DNA of 64,000 nucleotides, taken from the NCBI RefSeq assembly GCF_017589465.1, contig NZ_JAELYA010000004.1, positions 248,001-312,000 on the forward strand, in the 5' to 3' direction. Source of the stretch: Pseudomonas schmalbachii. GTDB taxonomy: Bacteria; Pseudomonadota; Gammaproteobacteria; Pseudomonadales; Pseudomonadaceae. Position 1 is the stretch's first letter, and the number at the start of each line of letters is the position of its first letter. Positions 8,657 to 18,237 of this stretch are shown here, piece after piece. The notes beneath the pieces were generated by a model that ran no database searches, was not told where the DNA came from, and saw nothing but the letters and a program-made list of their open reading frames with translations. Position numbers and translations under genes: made by a program.

Positions 8657-10072
8657 GTGATCAAGAAAATCCTGATCGCCAACCGTGGGGAAATCGCTGT
8701 CCGTATCGTGCGCGCTTGCGCCGAGATGGGCATCCGCTCGGTAGCCATTTATTCCGAGGCCGACCGCCACGCCCTGCACGTCAAGCGTGCCGACGAAGCG
8801 CACAACATCGGCGCCGATCCGCTGTCCGGCTACCTGAATCCGCGCGCGCTGGTGAACCTGGCGGTGGAAACCGGCTGCGACGCACTGCACCCCGGCTACG
8901 GCTTCCTCTCCGAGAATGCCGAGCTGGCGGAAATCTGCGCCGAGCGCGGGATCAAGTTCATCGGCCCGTCCGCCGAAGTGATCCGCCGCATGGGCGACAA
9001 GACCGAGGCGCGCCGCAGCATGATCGCCGCCGGCGTGCCCTGCACCCCCGGCACCGAAGGCAACGTCGCCGACCTCGAAGAGGCACTGCGCGAAGGTGAC
9101 CGCATCGGTTATCCGGTGATGCTCAAGGCCACTTCCGGTGGCGGCGGCCGCGGCATCCGTCGCTGCAACAGCCGCGAGGAACTGGAACAGGCCTACCCGC
9201 GCGTGATCTCCGAAGCCACCAAGGCCTTCGGCAGCGCGGAAGTCTTCCTCGAGAAGTGCATCATCAATCCGAAGCACATCGAGGCCCAGGTGCTGGCCGA
9301 CTCCTTCGGCAACACCGTGCACCTGTTCGAGCGCGACTGCTCGATCCAGCGTCGCAACCAGAAGCTCATCGAGATCGCCCCGAGCCCGCAGCTCACCCCC
9401 GAGCAGCGCGCCTACATCGGCGACCTCTCGGTGCGCGCCGCCAAGGCGGTGGGCTACGAGAACGCCGGTACCGTGGAGTTCCTCCTTGCCGATGGCGAGG
9501 TGTACTTCATGGAGATGAACACCCGCGTGCAGGTGGAACACACCATCACCGAGGAAATCACCGGCATCGACATCGTCCGCGAGCAGATCCGCATCGCGTC
9601 CGGCCTGCCGCTGTCGGTCAAGCAGGACGACATCCAGCACCGCGGATTCGCCCTGCAGTTCCGGATCAACGCCGAGGACCCGAAGAACAACTTCCTGCCC
9701 TCGTTCGGCAAGATCACCCGTTACTACGCGCCCGGCGGCCCCGGCGTGCGTACCGATACGGCGATCTACACCGGCTACACCATTCCGCCGTACTACGACT
9801 CGATGTGCCTGAAGCTGATCGTCTGGGCACTGACCTGGGAAGAGGCGATGGACCGCGGCCTGCGCGCGCTGGACGACATGCGCCTGCAGGGCGTGAAGAC
9901 CACCGCGCCGTATTACCAGGAAATCCTCAAGGACCCGGGATTCCGTACCGGCCAGTTCAACACCAGCTTCGTTGAAAGCCACCCGGAACTGACCAACTAC
10001 TCGATCAAGCGCAAACCAGAAGAGCTGGCCCTGGCCATCGCTGCCGCCATCGCTGCACACGCCGGCCTGTGA
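8657..10072 (+). CDS. pycA: Pyruvate carboxylase subunit A (biotin carboxylase)
   Basis: A 471-residue biotin carboxylase subunit that carboxylates the biotin on PycB with ATP and bicarbonate. It has the N-terminal domain (IKKILIANRGEIAVRIVRAC), the ATP-grasp glycine loop KATSGGGGRGIR at about residues 156-167, and EMNTRVQVEH in the catalytic centre (about 286-295). The start is the GTG at 8657 with GAGGG 11 bp upstream; this gives the conserved N-terminus. The partner gene begins 10 bp after its stop. Similarity to AccC is high, but linkage to an oadA-type subunit and PycR points to pyruvate carboxylase. Confidence 0.92.
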   Translation: MIKKILIANRGEIAVRIVRACAEMGIRSVAIYSEADRHALHVKRADEAHNIGADPLSGYLNPRALVNLAVETGCDALHPGYGFLSENAELAEICAERGIKFIGPSAEVIRRMGDKTEARRSMIAAGVPCTPGTEGNVADLEEALREGDRIGYPVMLKATSGGGGRGIRRCNSREELEQAYPRVISEATKAFGSAEVFLEKCIINPKHIEAQVLADSFGNTVHLFERDCSIQRRNQKLIEIAPSPQLTPEQRAYIGDLSVRAAKAVGYENAGTVEFLLADGEVYFMEMNTRVQVEHTITEEITGIDIVREQIRIASGLPLSVKQDDIQHRGFALQFRINAEDPKNNFLPSFGKITRYYAPGGPGVRTDTAIYTGYTIPPYYDSMCLKLIVWALTWEEAMDRGLRALDDMRLQGVKTTAPYYQEILKDPGFRTGQFNTSFVESHPELTNYSIKRKPEELALAIAAAIAAHAGL

Positions 10073-10082
10073 GGACTATCGA

Positions 10083-11891
10083 ATGAGCAAGAAAGTTACT
10101 ATCACCGATACCATCCTGCGCGACGCCCACCAGTCGCTGCTGGCCACCCGCATGCGCACCGAGGACATGCTCCCCATCTGCGACAAGCTCGACAAGGTCG
10201 GCTACTGGTCGCTGGAAGTCTGGGGTGGCGCGACCTTCGACTCCTGCGTGCGCTTCCTCAAGGAAGACCCGTGGGAGCGTCTGCGCAAACTGAAAGCCGC
10301 GCTGCCGAACACCCGCCTGCAGATGCTGCTGCGCGGCCAGAACCTGCTCGGCTACCGCCACTACAGCGACGACGTGGTCCGTGCCTTCGTCGCCAAGGCC
10401 GCGGTCAACGGCATCGACGTGTTCCGCATCTTCGACGCGATGAACGACGTGCGTAACCTGCGCGTTTCCATCGAAGCCGTGAAGGCCGCCGGCAAGCACG
10501 CCCAGGGCACCATCTGCTACACCACCAGCCCGGTGCACACCATCGAGGCGTTCGTCGCCCAGGGTCGCGAGATGGCCAACATGGGTGTCGACTCCATCGC
10601 CATCAAGGACATGGCCGGCCTGCTGACCCCGTACGCCACCGGCGAACTGGTCAAGGCGCTGAAGGACGCGCTGCCGCTGGACGTGGTCGTGCACTCCCAT
10701 GACACCGCCGGTGTCGCCAGCATGTGCCAGCTGAAAGCCATCGAGAACGGTGCCAACCGCATCGATACCGCCATCTCCAGCATGGCCTGGGGCACCAGCC
10801 ACCCGGGCACCGAGTCGATGGTCGCAGCGCTGCGCGGCACCGAATTCGACACCGGCCTGGATCTGGAGCTGATCCAGGAGATCGGCCTGTACTTCTACGC
10901 CGTACGCAAGAAGTACCACCAGTTCGAAAGCGAATTTACCGGCGTCGACACCCGCGTACAGGTCAACCAGGTGCCGGGCGGGATGATTTCCAACCTCGCC
11001 AACCAGCTCAAGGAGCAGGGTGCGCTGAACCGCATGGACGAAGTCCTCGCGGAAATCCCGAAAGTGCGCGCCGACCTCGGCTACCCGCCCCTGGTTACTC
11101 CGACCTCGCAGATCGTCGGCACCCAGGCGTTCTTCAACGTGCTGGCCGGCGAGCGCTACAAGACCATCACCAACGAGGTGAAGCTGTACCTGCAGGGCCG
11201 CTACGGCAAGGCGCCGGGCGATGTGAGCGAGAAACTGCGCCGCCAGGCCATCGGCAGCGAGGACGTGATCGACGTGCGTCCGGCCGACCTGATCAAGCCG
11301 GAGCTGAACAAGCTGCGCGACGAGATCGGCGCGCTGGCCAAGTCGGAAGAAGACGTGCTGACCTACGCCATGTTCCCGGACATTGGCCGCAAGTTCCTCG
11401 AAGAACGCGCCGCCGGCACCCTGAAGCCGGAAGAGCTGCTGCCGATCCCGAGCGGCAATGGCGTCGCTGCTGCCGGTAGCGAGGGCACTCCGACCGAGTT
11501 CGTCATCGACGTGCACGGCGAGACCTACCGTGTGGACATCACCGGCGTCGGCGTGAAGGGCGAGAACAAGCGCCACTTCTACCTCTCCATCGACGGCATG
11601 CCGGAAGAAGTGGTGTTCGAGCCGCTCAACGAGTTCGTCGCCGGCGGCACCAGCAAGCGCAAGCAGGCCAGCGCACCGGGTCACGTCACCACCACCATGC
11701 CGGGCAACATCGTCGACGTGCTGGTGAAGGAAGGCGACAGCGTGAAAGCCGGCCAGGCCGTGCTGATCACCGAAGCGATGAAGATGGAAACCGAAGTGCA
11801 GGCAGGCATCGCCGGCACCGTGAAGGCCATCCACGTCGCCAAGGGTGACCGCGTCAATCCGGGCGAGATCCTGATCGAAATCGAAGGCTGA
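10083..11891 (+). CDS. pycB: Pyruvate carboxylase subunit B (carboxyltransferase and biotin carrier)
   Basis: A 602-residue protein that moves the carboxyl group from biotin to pyruvate, making oxaloacetate. The HMG-lyase-like TIM barrel starts with ITDTILRDAHQSLLATRM and includes IKDMAGLLTP (about residues 176-185) and VVHSHDTAG. The C-terminal biotin carrier domain has EAMKMETEV with the biotinylated Lys at about residue 567. It is very close to oxaloacetate decarboxylase alpha (OadA), and databases often use that name; no beta or gamma sodium-pump subunits are nearby, so a carboxylase role is preferred. A strong terminator follows 25 bp after the stop. Confidence 0.92.
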   Translation: MSKKVTITDTILRDAHQSLLATRMRTEDMLPICDKLDKVGYWSLEVWGGATFDSCVRFLKEDPWERLRKLKAALPNTRLQMLLRGQNLLGYRHYSDDVVRAFVAKAAVNGIDVFRIFDAMNDVRNLRVSIEAVKAAGKHAQGTICYTTSPVHTIEAFVAQGREMANMGVDSIAIKDMAGLLTPYATGELVKALKDALPLDVVVHSHDTAGVASMCQLKAIENGANRIDTAISSMAWGTSHPGTESMVAALRGTEFDTGLDLELIQEIGLYFYAVRKKYHQFESEFTGVDTRVQVNQVPGGMISNLANQLKEQGALNRMDEVLAEIPKVRADLGYPPLVTPTSQIVGTQAFFNVLAGERYKTITNEVKLYLQGRYGKAPGDVSEKLRRQAIGSEDVIDVRPADLIKPELNKLRDEIGALAKSEEDVLTYAMFPDIGRKFLEERAAGTLKPEELLPIPSGNGVAAAGSEGTPTEFVIDVHGETYRVDITGVGVKGENKRHFYLSIDGMPEEVVFEPLNEFVAGGTSKRKQASAPGHVTTTMPGNIVDVLVKEGDSVKAGQAVLITEAMKMETEVQAGIAGTVKAIHVAKGDRVNPGEILIEIEG

Positions 11892-11916
11892 GAGCCTGCT
11901 GAGGTTCAAGTCCCTG

Positions 11917-11942
11917 GGGGAGCATGATGCTCCCCTTTTTTT
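11917..11942 (+). terminator. Rho-independent terminator after pycB
   Basis: GGGGAGCAT and ATGCTCCCC form a GC-rich hairpin followed by seven T residues. Confidence 0.9.
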
Positions 11943-12028
11943 ATTCAGCCGGCTTCCTTGACCTGCGTCCGAATCGCCGGTGGCTGCGCTTTTTATATTC
12001 ACGCATCGACAACAAAGGAATGACCTCG

Positions 12029-12652
12029 ATGCGGATCGTCCCCCTGCTTCTCGCCATTCTCGCCCCCTTCGCCCTCGCCGGGGAAACGGCGCTGGAGCGC
12101 TTCAACACCGTCATGGCCGACCCCCAGCAGCGCGAGCAGGCCTACGCCGCCGGGCAGGAGCGGATCACCCTCTGCGGCCATTGCCACGGCGAGGATGGCA
12201 ACAGCAAGCGCGACTACATCCCCAACCTGGCCGCGCAGAACCCGCGCTACCTGTTCAATGCCTTCGAGAAATATGCCAATGGCGAGCGCAGCGACTACGT
12301 GATGTCGCGGCTGGCGAAGACCCTGAGCCAGGAGGAGCGGGTCGACATCGCCGTCTACTTCAGCCAGCAGGAGGTGCGCCCGGTTGCCGGGGCGGTCGAT
12401 GAGACCCTGCGCGGGGAGGGCGCGGTGCTGTTCCAGCAGGTCTGCGTGGCATGCCATGGACAGCAGGCGCTGGGCCTGGAAAACGCGCCGCGACTGGCCG
12501 GGCAGCCTGCCGAATATCTGCGGCGAACGCTGACGCGCTACCGCGACAAGGACCCGCGCCGCGCCGGCTCGGTCATGCTGGGCGTTGCCGGCCAGCTCGC
12601 CGATCGGCAGATCGCCGCGCTGGCCGACTATCTGCAGCAACTGCAGCCTTAG
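12029..12652 (+). CDS. Di-haem cytochrome c (c4-like)
   Basis: A 207-residue periplasmic protein. The signal peptide [17 protein letters not shown] supports start 12029, and AAAGGA sits 9 bp upstream; an ATG at 12020 directly abuts that site and is less likely. Two haem-binding motifs are seen, CGHCH at residues 49-53 and CVACH at 139-143, each followed by downstream Met candidates (YVMSRL and SVMLGV). The tandem layout is that of cytochrome c4, which passes electrons between the bc1 complex and terminal oxidases. It stands alone between pycB and the yjdM-like gene. Confidence 0.88.
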   Translation: MRIVPLLLAILAPFALAGETALERFNTVMADPQQREQAYAAGQERITLCGHCHGEDGNSKRDYIPNLAAQNPRYLFNAFEKYANGERSDYVMSRLAKTLSQEERVDIAVYFSQQEVRPVAGAVDETLRGEGAVLFQQVCVACHGQQALGLENAPRLAGQPAEYLRRTLTRYRDKDPRRAGSVMLGVAGQLADRQIAALADYLQQLQP

Positions 12653-12678
12653 GGCAGGCAAAACCCCAAAGGATGGCA

Positions 12679-12703
12679 AGACCTTATATAATCTGCGGTC
12701 TTT
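12679..12703 (+). promoter_or_regulatory. Probable promoter of the yjdM-like gene
   Basis: A perfect -10 hexamer TATAAT (12687-12692) lies inside an inverted repeat AAGACC...GGTCTT (12679-12684, 12698-12703). No good -35 is seen, so an activator or extended -10 may be needed. Confidence 0.45.
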
Positions 12704-12728
12704 GTCCCACCAGAAGCGAGAGACCCCA

Positions 12729-13070
12729 GTGAGCAATCTGCCGCCCTGCCCGAAATGCAATTCCGAATACACCTATGAAGACGGCGCAATGCTGGTCTGC
12801 CCGGAATGCGCCCATGAGTGGTCGGCCGATGCCGCCGCCGAAGCGTCCAGCGACGCCAAGGTGATCAAGGATTCCGTCGGCAATGTGCTGCAGGACGGCG
12901 ACACCATCACCGTGATCAAGGACCTCAAGGTCAAGGGCTCTTCCCTGGTGGTGAAGGTCGGCACCAAGGTGAAGAACATCCGCCTGGTCGACGGCGACCA
13001 CGACATCGACTGCAAGATCGACGGCATCGGCGCCATGAAGCTGAAGTCGGAGTTCGTGAAGAAGGTCTGA
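12729..13070 (+). CDS. yjdM: Zinc-ribbon protein YjdM (PhnA family)
   Basis: A 113-residue protein. The N-terminal zinc ribbon has paired Cys at residues 7, 10, 24 and 27 (CPKC, CPEC). The C-terminal PhnA domain has [20 protein letters not shown] and ends in KSEFVKKV, typical of the family. The start is a GTG at 12729; the longer frame upstream runs into the cytochrome gene. Once linked by name to phosphonate use, the family has no firm biochemical role. It has its own promoter and terminator. Confidence 0.88.
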   Translation: MSNLPPCPKCNSEYTYEDGAMLVCPECAHEWSADAAAEASSDAKVIKDSVGNVLQDGDTITVIKDLKVKGSSLVVKVGTKVKNIRLVDGDHDIDCKIDGIGAMKLKSEFVKKV

Positions 13071-13089
13071 GCCTTCGCACTCCCCGAGA

Positions 13090-13115
13090 AGCCCGGCCAC
13101 TGCGCCGGGCTTTTT
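13090..13115 (+). terminator. Rho-independent terminator after yjdM
   Basis: AGCCCGGC and GCCGGGCT stem with a 6-base loop and five T residues, 20 bp after the stop. Confidence 0.9.
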
Positions 13116-13131
13116 CATTGTTGGGGACATC

Positions 13132-13178
13132 GTAGGAGCGGGCCATGCCCGCGAATCGCGGCCATGGGCCGCTCCTAC
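13132..13178. repeat. Palindromic repeat, family G (copy 1)
   Basis: GTAGGAGCGGGCCATGCCCG on the left and GGCCATGGGCCGCTCCTAC on the right. Half copies lie at 47974-47996 and 58344-58374. Confidence 0.75.
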
Positions 13179-13221
13179 AATGGCCGGTTACGCACGATGG
13201 GCCGCGCGCATCGTGTTTCGA

Positions 13222-14250
13222 TCAGGGCGTCACTTCGAATCGCAGGGTGCCGATCACCTGTCCTGCCTCCGTGAGCACCTGCACCTGCCACTTGCCGACC
13301 GGGTCCGGCGGGAAGTTCTGCTTGTGGGTCCAGGCGCGGTAGCCGGCTTCGCGGCCGCCGCGAATGTCCAGGGCGATGCGGTCGAACACCCGGCCCTTGT
13401 GCCGCCAGACGTGGTAGATGCGCTCGTCCAGCCCGCGCGGCGCGCTGATCGCGGTATAGGCGTAGAGCCCCTGGCTGCGGATCTGCGCGGCGGAGATCGT
13501 CTCCAGGCTGTCGCCCGGGGTGCGCTGGCTGTTGTCGAACTCGGCGGTCACCGCCATCTCGGTCATCCACAGGGTCGACGGCGGCACCCAGGCGCGGGCG
13601 AACCAGCCGGCCGTGCCGATCACCGCGGTGAGCCCGAGCAGCGCCAGCCAGCGCCACCACTTCTGGATCGACACCGACACCGCCAGGCTGGGGAAGGACA
13701 GCAGCACGGCGATGCCCAGCGCCCATTCGTAGCTCTGCGGCGTGGTCAGGTGGAGGATGATCGGCAGCGCCGTCAGCAGCACGGCGAACAGCGTCAGGGT
13801 GTGGTAGCCGAGGAAGGTCCAGCGCCGCGGCGCCAGCCACTTGTAGTAGACCGGATCGACGATGGCGATCAGCCCGGCCAGCGCCAGGGCGCCGGTGAAC
13901 AGCGCCTGCCCGCTGTTCCAGGTGGTGGTGACGAAGAAGAACGGCAGGCAGAAGAACAGGCTTTCCTGGTGGATCAGCTGGGTGGCGTAGCGCAGCAGCG
14001 GCGGCGGCAGTTCCCAGCCGAAGCGCTTCTTGATGCGCTTGGTGAGCAGGTTCTCCAGCATCAGCCAGATCCAGCTGACCAGCATGACGATCGCCATGAC
14101 CCGGGCGAAGCCGGCGCGGTGGCGGTCGACCATGATGAAGCTGAACACCCCCGAGCAGAAGCCGAACACGGCAACCAGATGGGGATAGCGGGCCATGAGG
14201 GCGACGACGAAAGTGCTCAGGCGCTGGAGACGGGCCTTCCAGATAAGCAT
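13222..14250 (-). CDS. DUF5924/DUF2914 membrane protein
   Basis: About 342 residues from the ATG at 14250 (MLIWKARLQRLSTFVV); the frame continues to 14340, but the extra 30 residues look non-conserved. Seven or so hydrophobic segments fill the first two thirds (FGFCSGVFSFIMV, AIVMLVSWIWLMLE, SLFFCLPFFFVTTTW, LFTGALALAGLIAIV, LTLFAVLLTALPIIL, WALGIAVLLSFPSLAVS, LALLGLTAVIGTAGW). The last 120 residues form a beta-rich soluble DUF2914 domain with IYHVWRHKGRVFDRI and KWQVQVLTEAGQVIGTLRF. The function is unknown. It is positioned like PA5433 in P. aeruginosa. Its 3' end faces the yjdM gene across repeat G. Confidence 0.85.
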   Translation of the reverse strand: MLIWKARLQRLSTFVVALMARYPHLVAVFGFCSGVFSFIMVDRHRAGFARVMAIVMLVSWIWLMLENLLTKRIKKRFGWELPPPLLRYATQLIHQESLFFCLPFFFVTTTWNSGQALFTGALALAGLIAIVDPVYYKWLAPRRWTFLGYHTLTLFAVLLTALPIILHLTTPQSYEWALGIAVLLSFPSLAVSVSIQKWWRWLALLGLTAVIGTAGWFARAWVPPSTLWMTEMAVTAEFDNSQRTPGDSLETISAAQIRSQGLYAYTAISAPRGLDERIYHVWRHKGRVFDRIALDIRGGREAGYRAWTHKQNFPPDPVGKWQVQVLTEAGQVIGTLRFEVTP

Positions 14251-14364
14251 TGGATCGGTGGAGTGCGGCAGGGAAAGGAGTGCTGATTGTATCGTCCGGA
14301 CAGGCCGGCGGACCATGCTGCTCGGCAGGGCGTTCGCCACCGTCTTGCCGCCGATGGCGTTTTT

Positions 14365-14430
14365 GTAGGAGCGAGCTCTGCTCGCGAAGCTTTTGCTTTG
14401 CCGGCGTTCGCGAGCAGAGCTCGCTCCTAC
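14365..14430. repeat. Palindromic repeat, family E (copy 1)
   Basis: GTAGGAGCGAGCTCTGCTCG and CGAGCAGAGCTCGCTCCTAC arms, about 20 bp each, around AAGCTTTTGCTTTGCCGGC. Confidence 0.88.
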
Positions 14431-14454
14431 GAAGATGCTCTCGCGTTGCTGATT

Positions 14455-14575
14455 CCCTCACCCCAGCCCTCTCCCAGAGGGAGAGGGGGCATGTTTGGCG
14501 TGGGGTGGCATGCCGTGCCAGCCGGCAACTCCGAATAGTCCCCTCTCCCTTGAGGGAGAGGGTTAGGGTGAGGGG
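14455..14575. repeat. Palindromic repeat, family D (copy 1)
   Basis: CCCTCACCCCAGCCCTCTCC at the left and GAGAGGGTTAGGGTGAGGG at the right, each with its own internal short palindrome (CCCTCTCCC-GGGAGAGGG). The middle holds a spacer of about 50 bp. Confidence 0.85.
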
Positions 14576-14628
14576 GCACCTCGCGACGAAGCAAAGACAG
14601 TTGCTCCTGCGGAGGCCGATTTGCGGGC

Positions 14629-14661
14629 AAAAAAAAGGGACGCTGCAAGCTGCAGCGCCCC
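14629..14661 (-). terminator. Terminator of aspA
   Basis: Read on the minus strand, GGGGCGCTGCA and TGCAGCGTCCC form a stem followed by eight T residues. Confidence 0.85.
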
Positions 14662-14738
14662 GTAGTGGAGAGAGTCTGACTGACCTCTCAGCCGGTGAGC
14701 GTGGCGCGCGGAGTGTTCCGCGGCGCCGGGTATAAAAG

Positions 14739-14784
14739 CAGGGATGGTAGCCATCCCTGAAAGGGTGGGAGGAATCATTCCTCC
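14739..14784. other. Two perfect hairpins downstream of aspA
   Basis: CAGGGATGG/CCATCCCTG (14739-14759, 3-base loop) and GGAGGAAT/ATTCCTCC (14768-14784, 1-base centre). They sit in the aspA 3' untranslated region upstream of its terminator and have no T-tracts. They could affect mRNA stability. Confidence 0.5.
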
Positions 14785-14826
14785 GCAACCGGTGAGTCTT
14801 GGGCCGGCGCTATCCCGGCCCGGCGA

Positions 14827-16251
<1,425 letters not shown>

Positions 16252-16430
16252 GACGAGATTCTTCTCAGGGAAACACGGCAACCGCCGCGATGCCCAGTAG
16301 ACTAGGGATTTCGCCGATCGTCGGCCAATGCTGTTAAGCGCTGCCTCATGCACAAACGGCATAATGTACGCTGTGACCAGTTGATGACGACGAGCGTGAG
16401 ACGTGTTATGCGCGGTCCGGAGGAAAGCTT

Positions 16431-17336
16431 GTGAATCTCGAACTGAAATGGCTGGAAGACTTCAGCGCGCTGGCGGCGACCCGCAGCTTCTCGCAGGCGG
16501 CGGAGAAGCGCTTCGTTACCCAGCCGGCCTTCAGCCGGCGCATCCGCAGCCTGGAGGACGCCCTCGGCCTGACCCTGGTGAACCGCCAGCGCACGCCGAT
16601 CGAGCTGACCGAAGCCGGGCAATTGTTCCTGGTCACCGCGCGCACGGTGGTCGAGCAGCTCGGCGAGGTGGTGAGGCACCTGCACCACCTGGAAGGCGGG
16701 CAGGGCGAAGTCCTGCAGTTCGCCGCCGCGCACTCGCTGGCGCTGGGTTTCTTCCCCTCGTGGATCGCGCGCCTGCGTGCCGAGGGCCTGAACATCGCCA
16801 GCCGGCTGGTGGCGACCAACGTCGGCGAAGCGGTGCACCTGCTGCGCGAAGGCGGCTGCGACCTGATGCTGGCGTTCTACGATCCGGATGCGGCGCTGCA
16901 GATGGACCCGGAAATCTTCCCCTCGCTGCACCTCGGGCGCACCGAGATGCTGCCGGTCTGCGCGGTGAACTCCGCCGGGGTGCCGCTCTACGATCTCGAC
17001 AGCGGCCAGAGCGTGCCGCTGCTCGCCTACAGCGCCGGCGCCTTCCTCGGCCGCGGCGTCAATCTGCTGCTGCGCCAGCGCAACCTGCGCTACACCACGG
17101 TGTACGAGACGGCGATGGCCGACAGCCTGAAGAGCATGGCCCTGCAGGGCATGGGCGTGGCCTGGGTGCCGCGCCTGAGCGCCGCCGCCGAACTGGCGCG
17201 CGGCGAACTGGCGATCTGCGGCGGCCCGCACTGGGTGGTGCCACAGGAAATCCGCCTGTACCGCTGCGCGCTGGTGCGCAAGGCGGCGGTGCGCTTGCTG
17301 TGGCGCAAGCTGGAGGGGGGAATGGGGGCTTCGTAG
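16431..17336 (+). CDS. LysR-family regulator next to aspA
   Basis: A 301-residue LysR protein: HTH at residues 1-60 (EDFSALAATRSFSQAAEKRF, then TQPAFSRRIRSLEDALG) and a ligand-binding domain from about residue 90. The start is GTG at 16431 with GGAGGAAAGC 3 bp upstream. The divergent arrangement suggests control of aspA; the effector is unknown. The region between contains GCATAA (about 16361) and TTATGC (about 16406) as widely spaced inverted elements. Confidence 0.87.
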   Translation: MNLELKWLEDFSALAATRSFSQAAEKRFVTQPAFSRRIRSLEDALGLTLVNRQRTPIELTEAGQLFLVTARTVVEQLGEVVRHLHHLEGGQGEVLQFAAAHSLALGFFPSWIARLRAEGLNIASRLVATNVGEAVHLLREGGCDLMLAFYDPDAALQMDPEIFPSLHLGRTEMLPVCAVNSAGVPLYDLDSGQSVPLLAYSAGAFLGRGVNLLLRQRNLRYTTVYETAMADSLKSMALQGMGVAWVPRLSAAAELARGELAICGGPHWVVPQEIRLYRCALVRKAAVRLLWRKLEGGMGAS

Positions 17337-17359
17337 CCGGCTGATGCGCTCTCGCCGTC

Positions 17360-17442
17360 GTAGGTTGGTGCTGAACGCAGTGAAGCCCAACGTCTGCCGA
17401 GCCTGGCACCGTTGGGCTTCGCAAGCTCAGCGCCAACCTACG
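17360..17442. repeat. Palindromic repeat, family A (copy 3)
   Basis: GTAGGTTGGTGCTGAACGCA left arm and GTTGGGCTTC...GCGCCAACCTAC right arm, 23 bp after the LysR stop. Confidence 0.85.
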
Positions 17443-17613
17443 AGAGGCCTGCATCTCGACGAGGAGCCGCCGATGTTGCGCTGGATCACCGTGACCGGGT
17501 CATCTTGAGTTGAGGCAAGCTTTTTCCTGCCGATTCGCGGCAGCTCCCTGCAACCGGCCCGGGAAATCGGGACGGACGGTCGAGTGAGGTGCACGTCAGA
17601 CGCGGCTTTGCGG

Positions 17614-17702
17614 TATACTGCGGCGCCTTCGAACCGGCACAGCCCGCCGGTTCGGCCACGTACAAGCCACGCCCCTCCCTGAAGCGTGGCTTGTTGGTTT
17701 TT
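17614..17702 (+). promoter_or_regulatory. purE promoter and structured leader
   Basis: A -10 element TATACT (17614-17619) is followed by two hairpins: CGAACCGGC/GCCGGTTCG (17630-17638, 17646-17654) and AAGCCACGC/GCGTGGCTT (17664-17672, 17684-17692). The second is followed by GTTGGTTTTT, so it looks like an intrinsic terminator 35 bp before purE. Attenuation is plausible. No known riboswitch class was recognised. Confidence 0.55.
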
Positions 17703-17737
17703 GACGCGCCGCCCGGCGCATACAGAGAGGCACGACG

Positions 17738-18229
17738 ATGAGCGCACTGGTTGGCGTGATCATGGGCTCCAAATCCGACTGGAGCACCCTCAGCCACACC
17801 GCTGACATGCTGGAAAAGCTGGGGATTCCCTACGAAGTGAAGGTGGTTTCCGCCCACCGCACTCCCGACCTGCTCTTCCAGTACGCCGAAGAGGCCGAAG
17901 GCCGCGGCATCGAAGTGATCATCGCCGGCGCCGGCGGTGCCGCCCACCTGCCGGGCATGTGCGCCGCCAAGACCCACCTGCCGGTGCTCGGCGTGCCGGT
18001 GCAGTCGTCCATGCTCTCCGGCGTCGATTCGCTGCTGTCCATCGTGCAGATGCCCGCCGGCATTCCGGTCGGCACCCTGGCCATCGGCAAGGCTGGCGCG
18101 GTCAACGCGGCGCTGCTGGCGGCGAGCATCCTCGGCGGCAAGTACCCGAAATATCACGTCGCACTGAAAGTGTTCCGTTCCGAACAGACGGAAACCGTGC
18201 TGGACAACCCGGACCCCCGAGAAGCCTGA
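17738..18229 (+). CDS. purE: N5-carboxyaminoimidazole ribonucleotide mutase
   Basis: A 163-residue class-I PurE that moves the carboxylate of N5-CAIR to give CAIR in purine synthesis. GSKSDW (residues 10-15) and SAHRTP (about 43-48) form the active site, and [11 protein letters not shown] is the third family signature. The ATG at 17738 follows AGAGAGGCACG. It overlaps no neighbour and is 8 bp upstream of purK, forming the usual purEK operon. Confidence 0.95.
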   Translation: MSALVGVIMGSKSDWSTLSHTADMLEKLGIPYEVKVVSAHRTPDLLFQYAEEAEGRGIEVIIAGAGGAAHLPGMCAAKTHLPVLGVPVQSSMLSGVDSLLSIVQMPAGIPVGTLAIGKAGAVNAALLAASILGGKYPKYHVALKVFRSEQTETVLDNPDPREA

Positions 18230-18237
18230 GTACATCC

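Noticed and set aside
10083-11891. Oxaloacetate decarboxylase sodium pump
   Set aside because: OadA-like sequence, but no beta or gamma membrane subunits nearby, and the pycR/pycA context fits pyruvate carboxylase.
14455-14575. CRISPR-like look of the CCCTCACCC/CCCTCTCCC repeats
   Set aside because: Copies are single, kilobases apart, without regular spacers or cas genes. They are dispersed palindromic repeats.
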